From assembly GCA_029858875.1 (NCBI GenBank), contig JAOUEE010000004.1, forward strand, positions 1 through 36,977: DNA of 36,977 bases, given 5' to 3'. Source of the DNA: Acidimicrobiia bacterium. Lineage in GTDB: Bacteria; Actinomycetota; Acidimicrobiia; Acidimicrobiales; SHLQ01. Shown here piece after piece: positions 1 to 7,139 of the stretch; position 1 is the first letter of the stretch; each line of letters opens with the position of its first letter. The notes under the pieces are model-generated. The model did not search any database, had not been told where the DNA came from, and was given only the letters and a program-made list of their open reading frames with translations. The translations under genes were made by a program, and so were the position numbers.

Positions 1-1
1 C

Positions 2-367
2 GGCACCGACATCCGCACCGTCGTCCACTACGGGCGCCACGTACCGGCTGAGCTTCGCACCGCTCTCGAAGCGCGGGGCATGACGTGCTGCGTGCCCGGA
101 TGCAGCAACGACGCCCACCTCCAGATCGACCACGCATTGGTGGACCACGCCGATGGCGGCCCGCTGGCGCTGTGGAACACCCAGTGGCTGTGCCGCCACC
201 ACCACCGCCGCAAGACCAACGGCCAACTCCACATCGACCTCCCGCCACCCACCCCGGCGCCGCCACCCACCCGAGGACCGGGACGCGTCGGGGGGCCGGC
301 ACTCGCACCGACGGCACCGATGCCGGGCGACGAGACCGATGCACGATCACTGCCCCTGCTCGAATGA
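2..367 (+). CDS. HNH endonuclease domain protein, C-terminal part (5' end outside window)
   Basis: The frame is open from the window edge and ends in TGA at 365-367, so only the last 121 residues are visible. They contain an HNH nuclease core: a CVPGC cysteine pair, an HLQIDH strand with the two histidines, a WN pair, and a CRHHHRRK segment holding the last histidine and a second zinc-binding Cys. The last 40 or so residues are a Pro/Thr/Arg-rich linker with no visible fold. Actinobacterial proteins of this type usually carry an N-terminal DUF222 (13E12-like) region, which would lie upstream and cannot be checked. Such genes are often multicopy; the biological substrate is unknown. The HNH assignment is secure, the full-length identity is not. 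Confidence 0.85.
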   Translation, partial: GTDIRTVVHYGRHVPAELRTALEARGMTCCVPGCSNDAHLQIDHALVDHADGGPLALWNTQWLCRHHHRRKTNGQLHIDLPPPTPAPPPTRGPGRVGGPALAPTAPMPGDETDARSLPLLE

Positions 368-380
368 ACCGGCGCCGGGC

Positions 381-386
381 TAGGGT
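381..386 (+). promoter_or_regulatory. -10 hexamer for a leaderless aldolase-like gene
   Basis: TAGGGT followed by 7 nt and the GTG at 394. No Shine-Dalgarno sequence lies between them. The spacing would put the transcript start at or next to the GTG, which supports GTG 394 over the ATG at 364. No convincing -35 box is visible. Confidence 0.5.
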
Positions 387-393
387 CGCCCGC

Positions 394-1407
394 GTGGCTG
401 ACCCGTCGACGATCGACCAGATCCCCACACCCGCGCTGGTGGTGGAGCGGTCGGTGTTCGACGCCAACGTGGCCACCATGGCCGCGGCGCGGCCGGGGGC
501 CGAGCTGCGTCCCCATGTGAAGGCGTTCAAGTCCACCGCGTTGGCCGCCGAGCTGGCGGCTGCAGGGCATCGCACCTTCTGTGCGGCCACTCCCCGCGAG
601 ATCGAGGGCATGGTCACGGCCGGCGTGGGCGACGACCTGCTGCTGGCCAACGAGGTGCTCGACTGCACCCCGCTGGGACGGCTGGTGGACGCCGGGGCCG
701 ACATCACCGTGGCCGTCGACAGCGAGATCACGGTCGACGCCGCCATCCAGGGCGGGGTGAAGCAGGTGCTGGTCGACGTCGAGGTCGGGATGCCCCGCTG
801 CGGCTGCGAGGCCGATGACGCCGGGCGGCTGGCCGACCGGGCCCGGGCGGGTGGGCTCGAGGTCCGCGGCGTGATGGGCTACGAGGGCCACTTGATGACC
901 GTGCCCGACCCGGTCGAGCGCACCGCCAAGGTCGAGGAGTCGATGGCCCTGCTGCTGGCCGCCCACGCCGACGTCGGCGGCGACATCGTGTCGGGCGGTG
1001 GTACCGGCACCTACGCCGTCAACACCTGGGTCACCGAGATCCAGGCCGGGTCCTACTGCCTGATGGACACCCACTATGGCGCCATCGAACTGCCTTTCGA
1101 GCTGGCCCTCACCGTGTTGGGCACCGTCATCTCCGTCAGCGCCAAGGGCTGGGCCGTGGCCGACATCGGGCTGAAATCCCTCGGGATGGACCACGGCGAC
1201 CCCACCTGGCCCGACGGCGGCGTGTTCTTCTGCTCCGATGAGCACACCACCCTGTTGCCCGGCGACCACGGCCTCCCCCAGGTGGGCGAGCGGGTCCGGC
1301 TGCTGCCCGCCCACGTCGACCCCACGGTGGCCCGCCACCAGCAACTGTGGGTGGTCGACGGCGAGAAGGTCGTCGACCTGTGGCCGATCGATCTCCGGCA
1401 CTGGTGA
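394..1407 (+). CDS. D-threonine aldolase / alanine-racemase-fold PLP enzyme (DSD1-like)
   Basis: 337 residues, fold-type III PLP enzyme. The N-terminal PTPALVV and RPHVKAFK motifs match the D-threonine aldolase/D-serine dehydratase family; Lys43 should form the PLP Schiff base. A VSGGGTGTY segment fits the phosphate-binding loop. Near the C terminus are CSDEH and AHVDPTV; the His307-x-Asp309 pair matches the divalent-metal ligands known from D-threonine aldolases. Expected chemistry is metal-assisted retro-aldol cleavage of a D-beta-hydroxy amino acid to glycine and an aldehyde, or a related dehydration; the substrate cannot be read from sequence. An in-frame ATG at 364 overlaps the HNH stop, but the leaderless-type -10 at 381 and the family N terminus favour GTG 394. 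The FAD oxidase gene follows after 14 bp, so the two are probably co-transcribed. Confidence 0.82.
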   Translation: MADPSTIDQIPTPALVVERSVFDANVATMAAARPGAELRPHVKAFKSTALAAELAAAGHRTFCAATPREIEGMVTAGVGDDLLLANEVLDCTPLGRLVDAGADITVAVDSEITVDAAIQGGVKQVLVDVEVGMPRCGCEADDAGRLADRARAGGLEVRGVMGYEGHLMTVPDPVERTAKVEESMALLLAAHADVGGDIVSGGGTGTYAVNTWVTEIQAGSYCLMDTHYGAIELPFELALTVLGTVISVSAKGWAVADIGLKSLGMDHGDPTWPDGGVFFCSDEHTTLLPGDHGLPQVGERVRLLPAHVDPTVARHQQLWVVDGEKVVDLWPIDLRHW

Positions 1408-1421
1408 GGCGAGGACCGCTC

Positions 1422-2735
1422 GTGGCCGACACCAAACCCTGGCGCAACTGGGCCGGCAACCAGGTGTGTCTGCCCGCCGAGCGGCTCCAGCCGCGCACCG
1501 TCGACGAGGTGGCCGCGCTCGTGGCCCGGGCCCACGAGGCCGGACAGCGGGTGAAGGTCTTCGGCGCCGGCCACTCGTTCACCGCGGCGGCGTGCACCGA
1601 CGGGATGCTGCTCTGCCTCGACCACCTCGATGCCGTGGAATCGGTCGACCGTGGGACTCATCGGGTCACCGTCGGGGCGGGCATCCGCCTCGCGGCCCTC
1701 AACGACCGGTTGGCCGAGGTGGGACTGGCCATGCCCAACCTGGGCGACATCGCCTACCAGTCCATCGCCGGAGCCATCGCCACCGCCACCCACGGCACCG
1801 GGGCCCGACTGGGCAACCTGGCCACCACGGTGGTGGGCATCGAGCTGGTCACGGGCACCGGCGACGTCATCTGGTGCGACGAGACGACGCGGGCCGATCT
1901 GTGGGCCGCGGCCCGGGTGGGCATCGGTGCCCTGGGCATCGTCACCAAGGTCACTCTCCAGTGCGTGCCGGCCTTCAACCTCCATGCCATCGAGACCAAG
2001 GAGCCCCTCGACGATCTGCTGGCCGGGTTCGCCGGCGAGGCCCGGGCCAACGACCATTTCGAGTTCTTCTGGATGCCCGGCGCCCGCAACTGCCAGGTGA
2101 AGCGCAACAACCGCACCGATCGCCCAGCCGAACCCCCACCCCGGTCGGCCTACGTGCGCGAGAAGATCCTGGCCGAGAACGTGGCCTTCGGCCTGGTCAA
2201 TCGGGTCGGGCGGCGGATGCCCACCCTGGCCCCCCGGGTGGCCAAGCTGGTGTCGGCCGGCGTGGCCGAGCGCGACTTCGTGGACCGCTCCGACAAGGTC
2301 TTCGCCAGCCCGCGCATGGTGAAGTTCTACGAGATGGAGTACGGCCTGCCGGTCGAAGCACTGCCCGAAGCACTGGGCCGGGTCCGCGACTTCATGGCCG
2401 GCTTCGCCGAACCCATCATGTTCCCCATCGAGGTACGGGTGTCGGCCGCCGACGACATCCCGCTGTCCACTGCCGAGGGCCGCGACTCCGGATGGCTGGC
2501 CTTCCACGTCTACCAGGGCACGTCCTTCGAGTCGTACTTCTCCGGGGTGGAGGCCATCCTCGACGACTATGACGGCCGGCCCCACTGGGGCAAGCTGCAC
2601 TTCCAGAACCACCGCACGCTGCGGCCCCGCTACCCCCGCTGGGACCAGTTCAGTGCCGCCCGAGCCGAGCTCGACCCCGCCGGCACCTTCGCCAACCCCT
2701 ACCTCGATCGGGTGCTGGGCCCCATCGGCGCCTGA
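1422..2735 (+). CDS. FAD-linked oxidoreductase, D-arabinono-1,4-lactone oxidase family
   Basis: 437 residues, about the family's usual size. The N-terminal half is a VAO-type FAD-binding domain. GAGHSFT at residues 48-54 carries His51, the residue that covalently holds FAD in aldonolactone oxidases, and SIAGAIATATHGTG is the second FAD loop. The C-terminal half is an ALO domain ending with the family signature HWGK (388-391) and a typical FANPYLDRVLG tail. Known relatives oxidise L-gulono-, L-galactono- or D-arabinono-1,4-lactones or alditols using O2 or another acceptor; which substrate applies here is not determinable. The GTG start at 1422 is chosen because homology begins at the Lys-Pro-Trp-Arg-Asn-Trp stretch just after it; an in-frame upstream extension lies inside the previous gene. 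The 3' end overlaps the convergent methyltransferase gene by 37 bp. Confidence 0.9.
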   Translation: MADTKPWRNWAGNQVCLPAERLQPRTVDEVAALVARAHEAGQRVKVFGAGHSFTAAACTDGMLLCLDHLDAVESVDRGTHRVTVGAGIRLAALNDRLAEVGLAMPNLGDIAYQSIAGAIATATHGTGARLGNLATTVVGIELVTGTGDVIWCDETTRADLWAAARVGIGALGIVTKVTLQCVPAFNLHAIETKEPLDDLLAGFAGEARANDHFEFFWMPGARNCQVKRNNRTDRPAEPPPRSAYVREKILAENVAFGLVNRVGRRMPTLAPRVAKLVSAGVAERDFVDRSDKVFASPRMVKFYEMEYGLPVEALPEALGRVRDFMAGFAEPIMFPIEVRVSAADDIPLSTAEGRDSGWLAFHVYQGTSFESYFSGVEAILDDYDGRPHWGKLHFQNHRTLRPRYPRWDQFSAARAELDPAGTFANPYLDRVLGPIGA

Positions 2736-3295
2736 TCAACGAACACCGCGTAGTCGCCACCCTGGTAGGGGTTGCCATCCCAATCGGCGAAGCGGTGTCG
2801 CGGTGCCAGTCCGGCGGCGGTGGCCCATCGGTCGTAGTCGGCCACCTCGGCCGGACCGGTGTGCACGCTGTGACCGGCGATGAAGTACCCGCCCGGCGTC
2901 AGCTGGCGGGCCAGGTTGGCCACCACGGAAGCCTCGGCGCCCGGCTCGACGAAGATCAAGACGTTGCCGGCCAGGGCGACCGTCCCCACGGCCGCAGGCA
3001 GCTCGATCTCGGCCAGATCACCCAGCAGCCAGGTGACCTCAGGCGCTTTGACCCGGGCTCGGGTCAGCATCTCGGCATCGTTGTCGATGCCGATCACGGT
3101 GTGTCCCCGGCGGGCCAGTTCGACGCTGATGCGTCCGGTGCCGCACCCCGCGTCGACGATGGTTCCCCGCGCGAAGCGCTCGATCAGGTCGGCCTCACCG
3201 TGCACCGACGCACCCGCGGCCGCCGGGCCGGTCCAGCGGGACTCGTACTCGTCGAGATCCACGCCGGCCCGCCAGTTTCGCCAGCGTTCGCTCAT
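2699..3295 (-). CDS. class I SAM-dependent methyltransferase
   Basis: 198 residues. Motif I is clear (IVDAGCGTGRISVEL), followed by an acidic strand end (VIGIDND), a motif II-like GDLAEIELP segment and a LTPGGYFIAG post-II strand. This is a small Rossmann-fold methyltransferase core with no substrate-recognition domain, so the target is unknown. The ATG at 3295 begins with a Ser-Glu-Arg-Trp-Arg-Asn-Trp stretch; longer frames would run into the upstream VOC gene. That gene ends 20 bp upstream on the same strand, so the pair is probably one leftward operon. The 3' end is convergent with the FAD oxidase and the two coding regions overlap by 37 bp, leaving no room for a terminator outside coding sequence. 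Confidence 0.85.
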   Translation of the reverse strand: MSERWRNWRAGVDLDEYESRWTGPAAAGASVHGEADLIERFARGTIVDAGCGTGRISVELARRGHTVIGIDNDAEMLTRARVKAPEVTWLLGDLAEIELPAAVGTVALAGNVLIFVEPGAEASVVANLARQLTPGGYFIAGHSVHTGPAEVADYDRWATAAGLAPRHRFADWDGNPYQGGDYAVFVDQAPMGPSTRSR

Positions 3296-3315
3296 GCCCG
3301 GACCGTCGGGGCGGC

Positions 3316-3750
3316 TCACGGGCCGACCACCGCGTCGTACACCCCTTGGTCGTGGCTGAACTCGATGAGGTTGCCATCGGGGTCGGCCAGCGCGCACACA
3401 TATCCGACCGGCGGGCCGAGGTCCTGAACCTCCCACCGCAGACAACCGGCCGCTCGGCCCCGCTCGGCGACGGCGTCCACGTCGGCCCGCGATGGCAGCT
3501 CGATGCCGAAGTGGGCGAAGCCGGCGATGGTGGGTCCCGGATCGGGCATGGCGTCGAGCGCGGCGGCCACCAGCACGAAGGGATGCTCGGTGCGGTCAGG
3601 CTCGCCGAGCCACGCCACCGAGCCATCGTCGTCGCGTCGCTCATGGACCACTTCCAGGTCCGTGAACTCGGCGTACCAGGCGATGGTGACGTCCAGGTCG
3701 GCCACCGCGAAGGCGACGTGGGTCAACCGTGGTTGGGCGGGTCCGACCAT
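3316..3750 (-). CDS. VOC (glyoxalase/bleomycin-resistance fold) protein
   Basis: 144 residues containing one vicinal-oxygen-chelate module pair. The N-terminal strand THVAFAVADLDVTIAWY and the C-terminal VCALADPDGNLIEFSH are the hallmark strands of the family; the ends include a metal-ligand-type His and a C-terminal Glu (LIEF). FAHFGIEL in the middle supplies another candidate ligand His. Members act as lyases, dioxygenases or binding proteins; nothing identifies the substrate. It is the first gene of the leftward VOC-methyltransferase pair. A TAGGCT hexamer seven nt upstream of the ATG, with no Shine-Dalgarno sequence, suggests a leaderless transcript. Confidence 0.85.
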   Translation of the reverse strand: MVGPAQPRLTHVAFAVADLDVTIAWYAEFTDLEVVHERRDDDGSVAWLGEPDRTEHPFVLVAAALDAMPDPGPTIAGFAHFGIELPSRADVDAVAERGRAAGCLRWEVQDLGPPVGYVCALADPDGNLIEFSHDQGVYDAVVGP

Positions 3751-3757
3751 GTTCGCC

Positions 3758-3763
3758 AGCCTA
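3758..3763 (-). promoter_or_regulatory. -10 hexamer for the leaderless VOC gene
   Basis: On the minus strand the sequence reads TAGGCT, then 7 nt, then the ATG at 3750. The 41-bp gap to the rightward methyltransferase at 3792 is a divergent promoter region; on the plus strand only a weak CAGACT (3780-3785) is seen. Confidence 0.5.
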
Positions 3764-3791
3764 CTGACGGGCCATCGACCAGACTGCGGCC

Positions 3792-4529
3792 ATGGTGCAC
3801 GACGCGGCCGAGCGCGGCTATGGCACCGGGACCGATGCCTACCGCCGGGCCCGGCCCGGCTACGCCGCCGCCATCGTGGAAGCGCTCCATCAGAGCCTGC
3901 CCGACGGCCTCGTGGTGGAACTGGGCGCCGGTACCGGCATCCTCACCGCCGAATTGGTGGGCCGGGGCCACCGGATAGTGGCGGTCGAGCCCGTGGCGTC
4001 CATGCGGGCCGCGCTGGCCCAGGCCGTGCCCGGGGTGATCGGGAGCGTCGGCCGGGCCGAGGCCATTCCGGTGGCCGACGGCGCTGCCGGTGCGGTGGTG
4101 GCCGCCCAATCGTTCCACTGGTTCGACGCGGCGGCCGCCCTCGACGAGATCGCCCGCGTCCTCGTCCCCGGCGGTGTGCTGGCGGTGGTGTGGAACGTGC
4201 GCGACCAGTCGGTGCCCTGGGTGGCCGCGTACACCGAGATCACCGACGAGTTCGCCGGAGACACGCCTCGGTACGCCACCCTGGCTTGGCGACGGGCCAT
4301 CGACGCCGACATCCGGTTCGTCTTCGATGGCGAGCGGTTCGCCGACAACCCGTGGCCCACCGACGTCGACGGGGTGGTGGATCGGGCCCTGTCCACGAGC
4401 TTCATCGCCGCCCTCGACAAGCACACCCAGGCCGAAGTGGCGGCGAGGATACGCGATTCGGTGGCCGGACTGGGCCCCACGTTCGACTACCCGTACCGCA
4501 GCCAACTCCACGTGTGGCGGCGGGCATGA
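3792..4529 (+). CDS. class I SAM-dependent methyltransferase (UbiE-like core)
   Basis: 245 residues. Motif I is VVELGAGTGILTAEL and the acidic residue of the next strand sits in VAVEPVASM. QSFHWFDAAAALDEIARVL followed by VPGGVLAVVWN is the arrangement typical of UbiE/COQ5-like and trans-aconitate-type small-molecule methyltransferases. The substrate is unknown. The gene is not closely similar to the leftward methyltransferase at 2699-3295. It is first in a rightward run in which the stop overlaps the selenoprotein start (ATGA at 4526-4529), and the selenoprotein stop overlaps the PLP decarboxylase start in the same way. That suggests translational coupling of all three. No Shine-Dalgarno sequence precedes the ATG. 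Confidence 0.87.
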   Translation: MVHDAAERGYGTGTDAYRRARPGYAAAIVEALHQSLPDGLVVELGAGTGILTAELVGRGHRIVAVEPVASMRAALAQAVPGVIGSVGRAEAIPVADGAAGAVVAAQSFHWFDAAAALDEIARVLVPGGVLAVVWNVRDQSVPWVAAYTEITDEFAGDTPRYATLAWRRAIDADIRFVFDGERFADNPWPTDVDGVVDRALSTSFIAALDKHTQAEVAARIRDSVAGLGPTFDYPYRSQLHVWRRA

Positions 4530-5200
4530 GCGCCATTGCCGTGATCATGGACGGCGGGCCCGAACGGGCCGCGGCAACCATCGATGGGCTCGTGGCTGCG
4601 GGTGCCGCCGCGCGCGACGTGCAGGTTCTGCCGACCACCGAGCTCGACCCCTCCCTCGGTGCCTTCGCGGCCGCGGTCATCGGTCCCGGCAGTCCGTACG
4701 ACCGCATGGAGCCCGTGCTCGAGGCCATCCGCACCGCCCGGGAGAAGGGCATCCCGCTGGTCGGCACGTGAGGCGGCTTCCAACATGTTCTGGTAGAGCA
4801 TGCCCGCCACGTCCTGGGTCACCGCGATGCCGGCCACGATGAGTACGGCGACCACGCCGGGTTCTCCGTGGTGGCGCCGCTGGCCTGTGCCCTGCCCGGC
4901 GTCGACATCGATGTCGTGCTCACGCCGGGCACCCGCCTGGCCGGGGTGTACGGCACCGCGTCCGCCACCGAGCACGCCACCTGCTCGTACGGACTGGCCC
5001 TCGAGCACCAGGACCTGGCCGGTCAGGGTGGGCTGCGCGTCGCCGCGGTCGACGGCACGGGAGAGGTTCGGGCAGTGGAACGGACCGACCACCCGTTCTT
5101 CGTGGCCACGCTCTTCCAACCCCAACTCGGCCGTCGACCCCACCCGGTGTTCGTCGGCCTGATCGACGCGATGGGCGGCCCGGTACCGTCCTGCCCATGA
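4526..5200 (+). CDS. CTP synthase C-terminal (glutaminase)-like selenoprotein, Sec82
   Basis: One continuous frame of 224 residues if TGA 4769-4771 is read as selenocysteine. Class I amidotransferase landmarks: VIGPGSPYDR oxyanion-side loop, then IPLVGT-Sec-GGFQHVL where CTP synthases have a Cys nucleophile (CLGMQ-type elbow), then VEHARHVLG and HDEYG as in the CTP synthase glutaminase domain, and HPFFVATLFQPQ near the end. The synthetase domain is absent; this is a stand-alone glutaminase-like unit. The usual FHPE His and Glu are Gln198 and Gln200 here, so normal glutamine hydrolysis is doubtful. The frame does not shift across the TGA and a SECIS-like hairpin follows it. Genes around it use TGA as stop (2735, 11777, 14032), so the code is not globally altered. 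If TGA terminated, the product would be 81 residues ending before the nucleophile. Start and stop overlap both neighbours by ATGA. From memory this matches the 'CTP synthase C-terminal region-related (seleno)protein' family; its reaction is unknown. Confidence 0.85.
4772..4808 (+). promoter_or_regulatory. bacterial SECIS-like stem-loop
   Basis: Begins immediately after the TGA. The apical stem pairs 4785-4791 (ATGTTCT) with 4795-4801 (AGAGCAT): seven pairs including one G-U, closing a GGU loop at 4792-4794. An outer stem pairs GGCGG at 4772-4776 with CCGCC at 4804-4808. The loop lies 20 nt past the TGA, within the range known for SelB-binding hairpins, and exposed G/U loop bases are what SelB recognises in E. 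coli fdhF. Pairing was done by eye; no folding energy was computed. Confidence 0.75.
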
Positions 5201-6552
5201 GCACCGACGACCTGCTGGCCGACGCCGCCGACCGGGCCCGCCGCTACGTGGCCCACATCGGCGATCGGAACGTGGCCCCCACTCCCCGCGCCGTCGAGGC
5301 GCTGGCCCGGCTGGCCGAGGCGCTGCCCGATGGCCCCGGCGACCCGGCGGCCACCTTGGCGCTGCTCGACGAGGTGGGGTCGCCGGCCACGGTGGCGTCC
5401 AACGCCGGCCGCTACTTCGGCTTCGTCACCGGCGCGTCGTACCCGGTCGCCACCGCCGCCAACTGGCTGGCCGGAGCGTGGGACCAGAACGCTGCGGTGC
5501 GGGTGATGTCGCCGGTGGCGGCTGCCGTCGACGATGTGGTGCGCGGATGGGTGGTCGACCTGCTCGGCCTGCCGACATCCACCGGATTGAGCTTCGTCAC
5601 CGGGGCCACGGTGGCCAACGCCACGGGTATTGCCGTCGGGCGCGACGAAGTGCTGCGCCGCCACGGCTGGGACGCGCCGGCCAACGGGCTGTTCGGCGCT
5701 CCCGAACTGACCGTGGTGGTGGGGGAGCAAGCCCACAGTACGATCGCCAAGTCGCTGGCCCTCGTGGGGTTGGGCCGTGACCGGGTGGTGGCCGTGCCGG
5801 CCGACGATCAGGGCCGCCTCGACGCCGGGCGGCTCCCCGATGTGGCGGGACCGGTGCTGGTCTGCGCCCAGGCCGGGAACGTCAACACCGGCGCCTTCGA
5901 CCCCTTCGAGCCCATCGCCGACTGGGTGGCCCAGCGCGACGGCTGGCTCCACGTGGACGGCGCGTTCGGTCTGTGGGCCGCCGCCAGCCCGACCACCCGG
6001 AACCGCACGACCGGGATGGCCCGAGCCGACTCGTGGGCCACCGACGGCCACAAATGGCTCAACGTGCCCTACGACTGCGGTCTGGCCCTGGTGCGTGATC
6101 GCGCTGCCCTGGCCCGCACCCTGGCCATGCAGGCCGCCTATCTCCCCGACGGCGATGTCGAGGCCATGAACCGCACGCCGCAGTCGTCGCAACGGGTTCG
6201 GGCCGTGGAGGTGTGGGCCGTGCTGCGCACCCTCGGTCGATCGGGCGTGGCCGAGCTGGTGGAGCGTACGTGCGGTCACGCCCGCACCCTGGCCGCCGGC
6301 CTGGTCGACGCCGGCTTCGAGGTGGGAAACGACGTGGTCCTCAACCAGGTGCTGGTGCGCTTCGGTGACGACGCCGTCACCGACGCCGCGATCGCGGCCG
6401 TGCAGGCCGACGGCACCTGCTGGTGCGGGGCCACCACATGGCACGGCCAGCGCTTCATGCGGATCTCGGTATCGTCGTGGGCCACCACCGACGCCGACGT
6501 GGCCGCCTCCCTGACCGCCATAGTCGGTTGCGCCAAAACGGCTGTAGCCTGA
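5197..6552 (+). CDS. group II PLP-dependent decarboxylase
   Basis: 451 residues, fold-type I PLP enzyme of the glutamate/aromatic-amino-acid decarboxylase group. Visible residues: His180 in EQAHSTIAKS (ring stacking on PLP), Asp254 in HVDGAFG (pyridine nitrogen), and Lys286 in TDGHKWLNVPYDCG (Schiff base). GRYFGFVTGA near the N terminus and the C-terminal MRISVSSWATT segment are also typical. Aspartate 1-, aromatic or other amino acid decarboxylases share these motifs, so the substrate is open; an aldolase or lyase role is possible for such divergent members. The ATG overlaps the selenoprotein stop by ATGA, so its translation may depend on ribosomes that read through the upstream UGA. The stop at 6550-6552 directly adjoins the putative rpsO promoter. 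Confidence 0.87.
   Translation: MSTDDLLADAADRARRYVAHIGDRNVAPTPRAVEALARLAEALPDGPGDPAATLALLDEVGSPATVASNAGRYFGFVTGASYPVATAANWLAGAWDQNAAVRVMSPVAAAVDDVVRGWVVDLLGLPTSTGLSFVTGATVANATGIAVGRDEVLRRHGWDAPANGLFGAPELTVVVGEQAHSTIAKSLALVGLGRDRVVAVPADDQGRLDAGRLPDVAGPVLVCAQAGNVNTGAFDPFEPIADWVAQRDGWLHVDGAFGLWAAASPTTRNRTTGMARADSWATDGHKWLNVPYDCGLALVRDRAALARTLAMQAAYLPDGDVEAMNRTPQSSQRVRAVEVWAVLRTLGRSGVAELVERTCGHARTLAAGLVDAGFEVGNDVVLNQVLVRFGDDAVTDAAIAAVQADGTCWCGATTWHGQRFMRISVSSWATTDADVAASLTAIVGCAKTAVA
6545..6550 (+). promoter_or_regulatory. candidate -10 box for rpsO
   Basis: TAGCCT lies across the last codons of the decarboxylase gene, about 88 bp before the rpsO ATG, so the message would have a real leader, unlike most genes here. 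GAGG at 6624-6627 is the likely ribosome binding site. No clear -35 box at the right spacing. Confidence 0.3.
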
Positions 6553-6638
6553 CCGGGTTCCGCTTCTGGTGTCGCATCGCGCACCGAGAGGCCGGGTCCG
6601 ATACCCACTGACGACATACCGACGAGGTTGAGTAACCG

Positions 6639-6929
6639 ATGGGCAGCAATCCCACGAATCTTCCGTCGAAGACGGAAACCATCACGCGAACCGCCGAGGC
6701 CTTCGATCTGCCTGCCGACGACACAGGGTCGCCGGAGGTCCAGATCGCGCTCCTCAGCGATCGCATCGACCACCTCACCGAACACTCGAAGGTCCACAAG
6801 AAGGACCATCACAGTCGGCGTGGTCTGCTCATGCTCGTCGGGAAAAGGCGTCGGCTGCTCGACTACGTGGCCGCCAACGACGTCGAACGGTATCGAGCGC
6901 TCGTCGCCCACCTGGGCCTCCGGCGCTGA
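6639..6929 (+). CDS. rpsO: 30S ribosomal protein S15
   Basis: 96 residues against the usual 88-90. The signature [16 protein letters not shown] is followed by [32 protein letters not shown] and a terminal [13 protein letters not shown], which is textbook S15. It binds the central domain of 16S rRNA early in 30S assembly. The first 20 or so residues ([17 protein letters not shown]) are a little longer than in E. coli S15. The start follows GAGG by 11 nt. It is followed by a strong hairpin and then pnp, the conserved rpsO-pnp order; in other bacteria both genes are regulated post-transcriptionally by RNase III and PNPase. Confidence 0.97.
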   Translation: MGSNPTNLPSKTETITRTAEAFDLPADDTGSPEVQIALLSDRIDHLTEHSKVHKKDHHSRRGLLMLVGKRRRLLDYVAANDVERYRALVAHLGLRR

Positions 6930-6939
6930 CAACATCACC

Positions 6940-6960
6940 GAGCGGCCCGCCGGGCCGCTC
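6940..6960 (+). terminator. perfect hairpin after rpsO
   Basis: GAGCGGCCC (6940-6948), loop GCC, GGGCCGCTC (6952-6960): nine perfect pairs starting 10 bp after the rpsO stop. There is no T-run after it, so it may be a weak terminator, a 3'-end stabiliser or a processing site between rpsO and pnp. Confidence 0.5.
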
Positions 6961-7021
6961 GAATCGCGTCGGGGCAACGTGCGCCGACGCGAACATCATC
7001 AGGCATCGCCTTCGAGTGAGC

Positions 7022-7042
7022 AGCTGCCAGTTGCGTGCAGCT
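7022..7042 (+). promoter_or_regulatory. stem-loop in the pnp leader
   Basis: AGCTGC (7022-7027) pairs with GCAGCT (7037-7042) around a 9-nt loop. It lies in the 210-bp rpsO-pnp interval, about 100 bp before the pnp start. E. coli and Streptomyces pnp leaders carry RNase III-cleaved stems here; whether this one serves that role is inference. The stem is short. Confidence 0.25.
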
Positions 7043-7139
7043 CGGCCTTCACCCTCGCCCGACGAGGGACCGGTCGGGAGACATCCAACTGGGAACTGAC
7101 CTCGATGGCGATGCCCCCCTGAGAGGAAAACCCAGAGCA

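Noticed and set aside
364-393. ATG 364 as the start of the aldolase-like gene
   Set aside because: It would add an Arg-rich decapeptide with no family similarity and lies upstream of the -10 that fits GTG 394.
4526-4771. Short 81-residue gene followed by a separate downstream gene (4868-5200), or a pseudogene
   Set aside because: The two pieces are in the same frame, join across a single TGA at the exact nucleophile position, similarity is continuous, and a SECIS-like hairpin follows. A simple nonsense mutation cannot be fully excluded without the selenocysteine machinery in view.
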